64,000 bases of DNA from the NCBI GenBank assembly GCA_023258975.1, contig JAHFRD010000013.1, positions 1 to 64,000 on the forward strand. The letters run 5' to 3'. Within the stretch, counting starts at the first letter, position 1, and each line of letters opens with the position of its first letter. Shown piece by piece: positions 63,903 through 64,000 of this stretch. A model generated the notes under the pieces. That model ran no database searches, was not told where the DNA came from, and saw only the letters and a program-made list of their open reading frames with translations. This stretch comes from Hydrogenophilales bacterium. GTDB lineage: Bacteria > Pseudomonadota > Gammaproteobacteria > Burkholderiales > Thiobacillaceae. A program made the translations under genes and the position numbers.

Positions 63903-64000
63903 ATGAAAGCCATCGCCACTCTGTTCGCCGCCGTCTGTCTGGCCTCCTTTTCCTCCGCCTGGGCGGCCGACGATTGGAACGGCGCCGACAAGGCCAAGCA
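63903..64000 (+). CDS. Exported protein, N-terminal part only
   Basis: The ATG at 63903 opens a frame to the window edge. A signal peptide (MKAIATLFAAVCLASFSSAW) is followed by AADDWNGADKAK, with cleavage probably after AWA. The frame starts 88 bp after the Sel1 protein gene. Nothing can be said about function. Confidence 0.55.
   Translation, partial: MKAIATLFAAVCLASFSSAWAADDWNGADKAK

Overview
The window looks like part of a high-GC betaproteobacterial chromosome, perhaps a Nitrosomonadales/Hydrogenophilales (Thiobacillus-like) organism. Supporting signs are the pairs aroB-dgt and ubiJ-ubiB, the order dnaX-ybaB-recR, a class II ribonucleotide reductase, the MtnA/MtnB salvage pair and many palindromic GTAGCGCCGGC intergenic repeats. 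The genus is inference. No tRNA, rRNA, CRISPR array, phage or replication origin was recognised.

Layout. 1-2.1 kb: nested insertion sequences, an IS21-type element (istA runs off the left edge) next to an IS66-type element with a frameshifted tnpB. 2.2-6.1 kb: nrdJ with candidate NrdR boxes, then xthA. 6.0-36.5 kb: a large surface-polysaccharide locus, mostly minus strand, with ATGA stop/start overlaps joining many genes. It holds GT2, GT4 and GT-C glycosyltransferases, a WecE aminotransferase with a PglD-like acyltransferase and WbqC protein, a GtrA/GtrB-type pair, NodB-fold proteins, a sulfotransferase, a sulfatase-fold membrane enzyme, an AsnB-type amidotransferase, a WbsX-type protein, an FkbM methyltransferase and the Wzm/Wzt ABC exporter. 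Export is therefore probably ABC-dependent. Parts of it (about 8.6-11.3 kb and 29.4-35.2 kb) are visibly richer in A/T, which suggests patchwork acquisition. A 161-bp MITE-like element sits inside the operon.

36.8-40.6 kb: aroB and dgt with a HipBA toxin-antitoxin module spliced between them. 40.6-47.1 kb: a compact divergent cassette, with GT4, NodB-type deacetylase and GNAT acyltransferase on the minus strand, and a fused E1 dehydrogenase, a lipoyl E2 and a dedicated acyl carrier protein on the plus strand. This is my best candidate for an undescribed system: a 2-oxoacid dehydrogenase that may charge an ACP for glycan acylation.

47.1-58.8 kb: housekeeping genes (purB, recR, ybaB, dnaX, SRP RNA, aroG, mtnB, mtnA, ubiJ, ubiB). 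Several carry unusual regulation or repeat insertions: a Phe-rich leader peptide and terminator before aroG, an internally deleted TrpB2-like pseudogene, a repeat translated inside DnaX, and a repeat that supplies the mtnA stop and mtnB start. 58.9-64.0 kb: an exbB-exbD-tonB operon whose TonB has a spacer of about 500 residues rich in Gly, Ala and Ser, then a Sel1-repeat periplasmic protein and the start of another exported protein.
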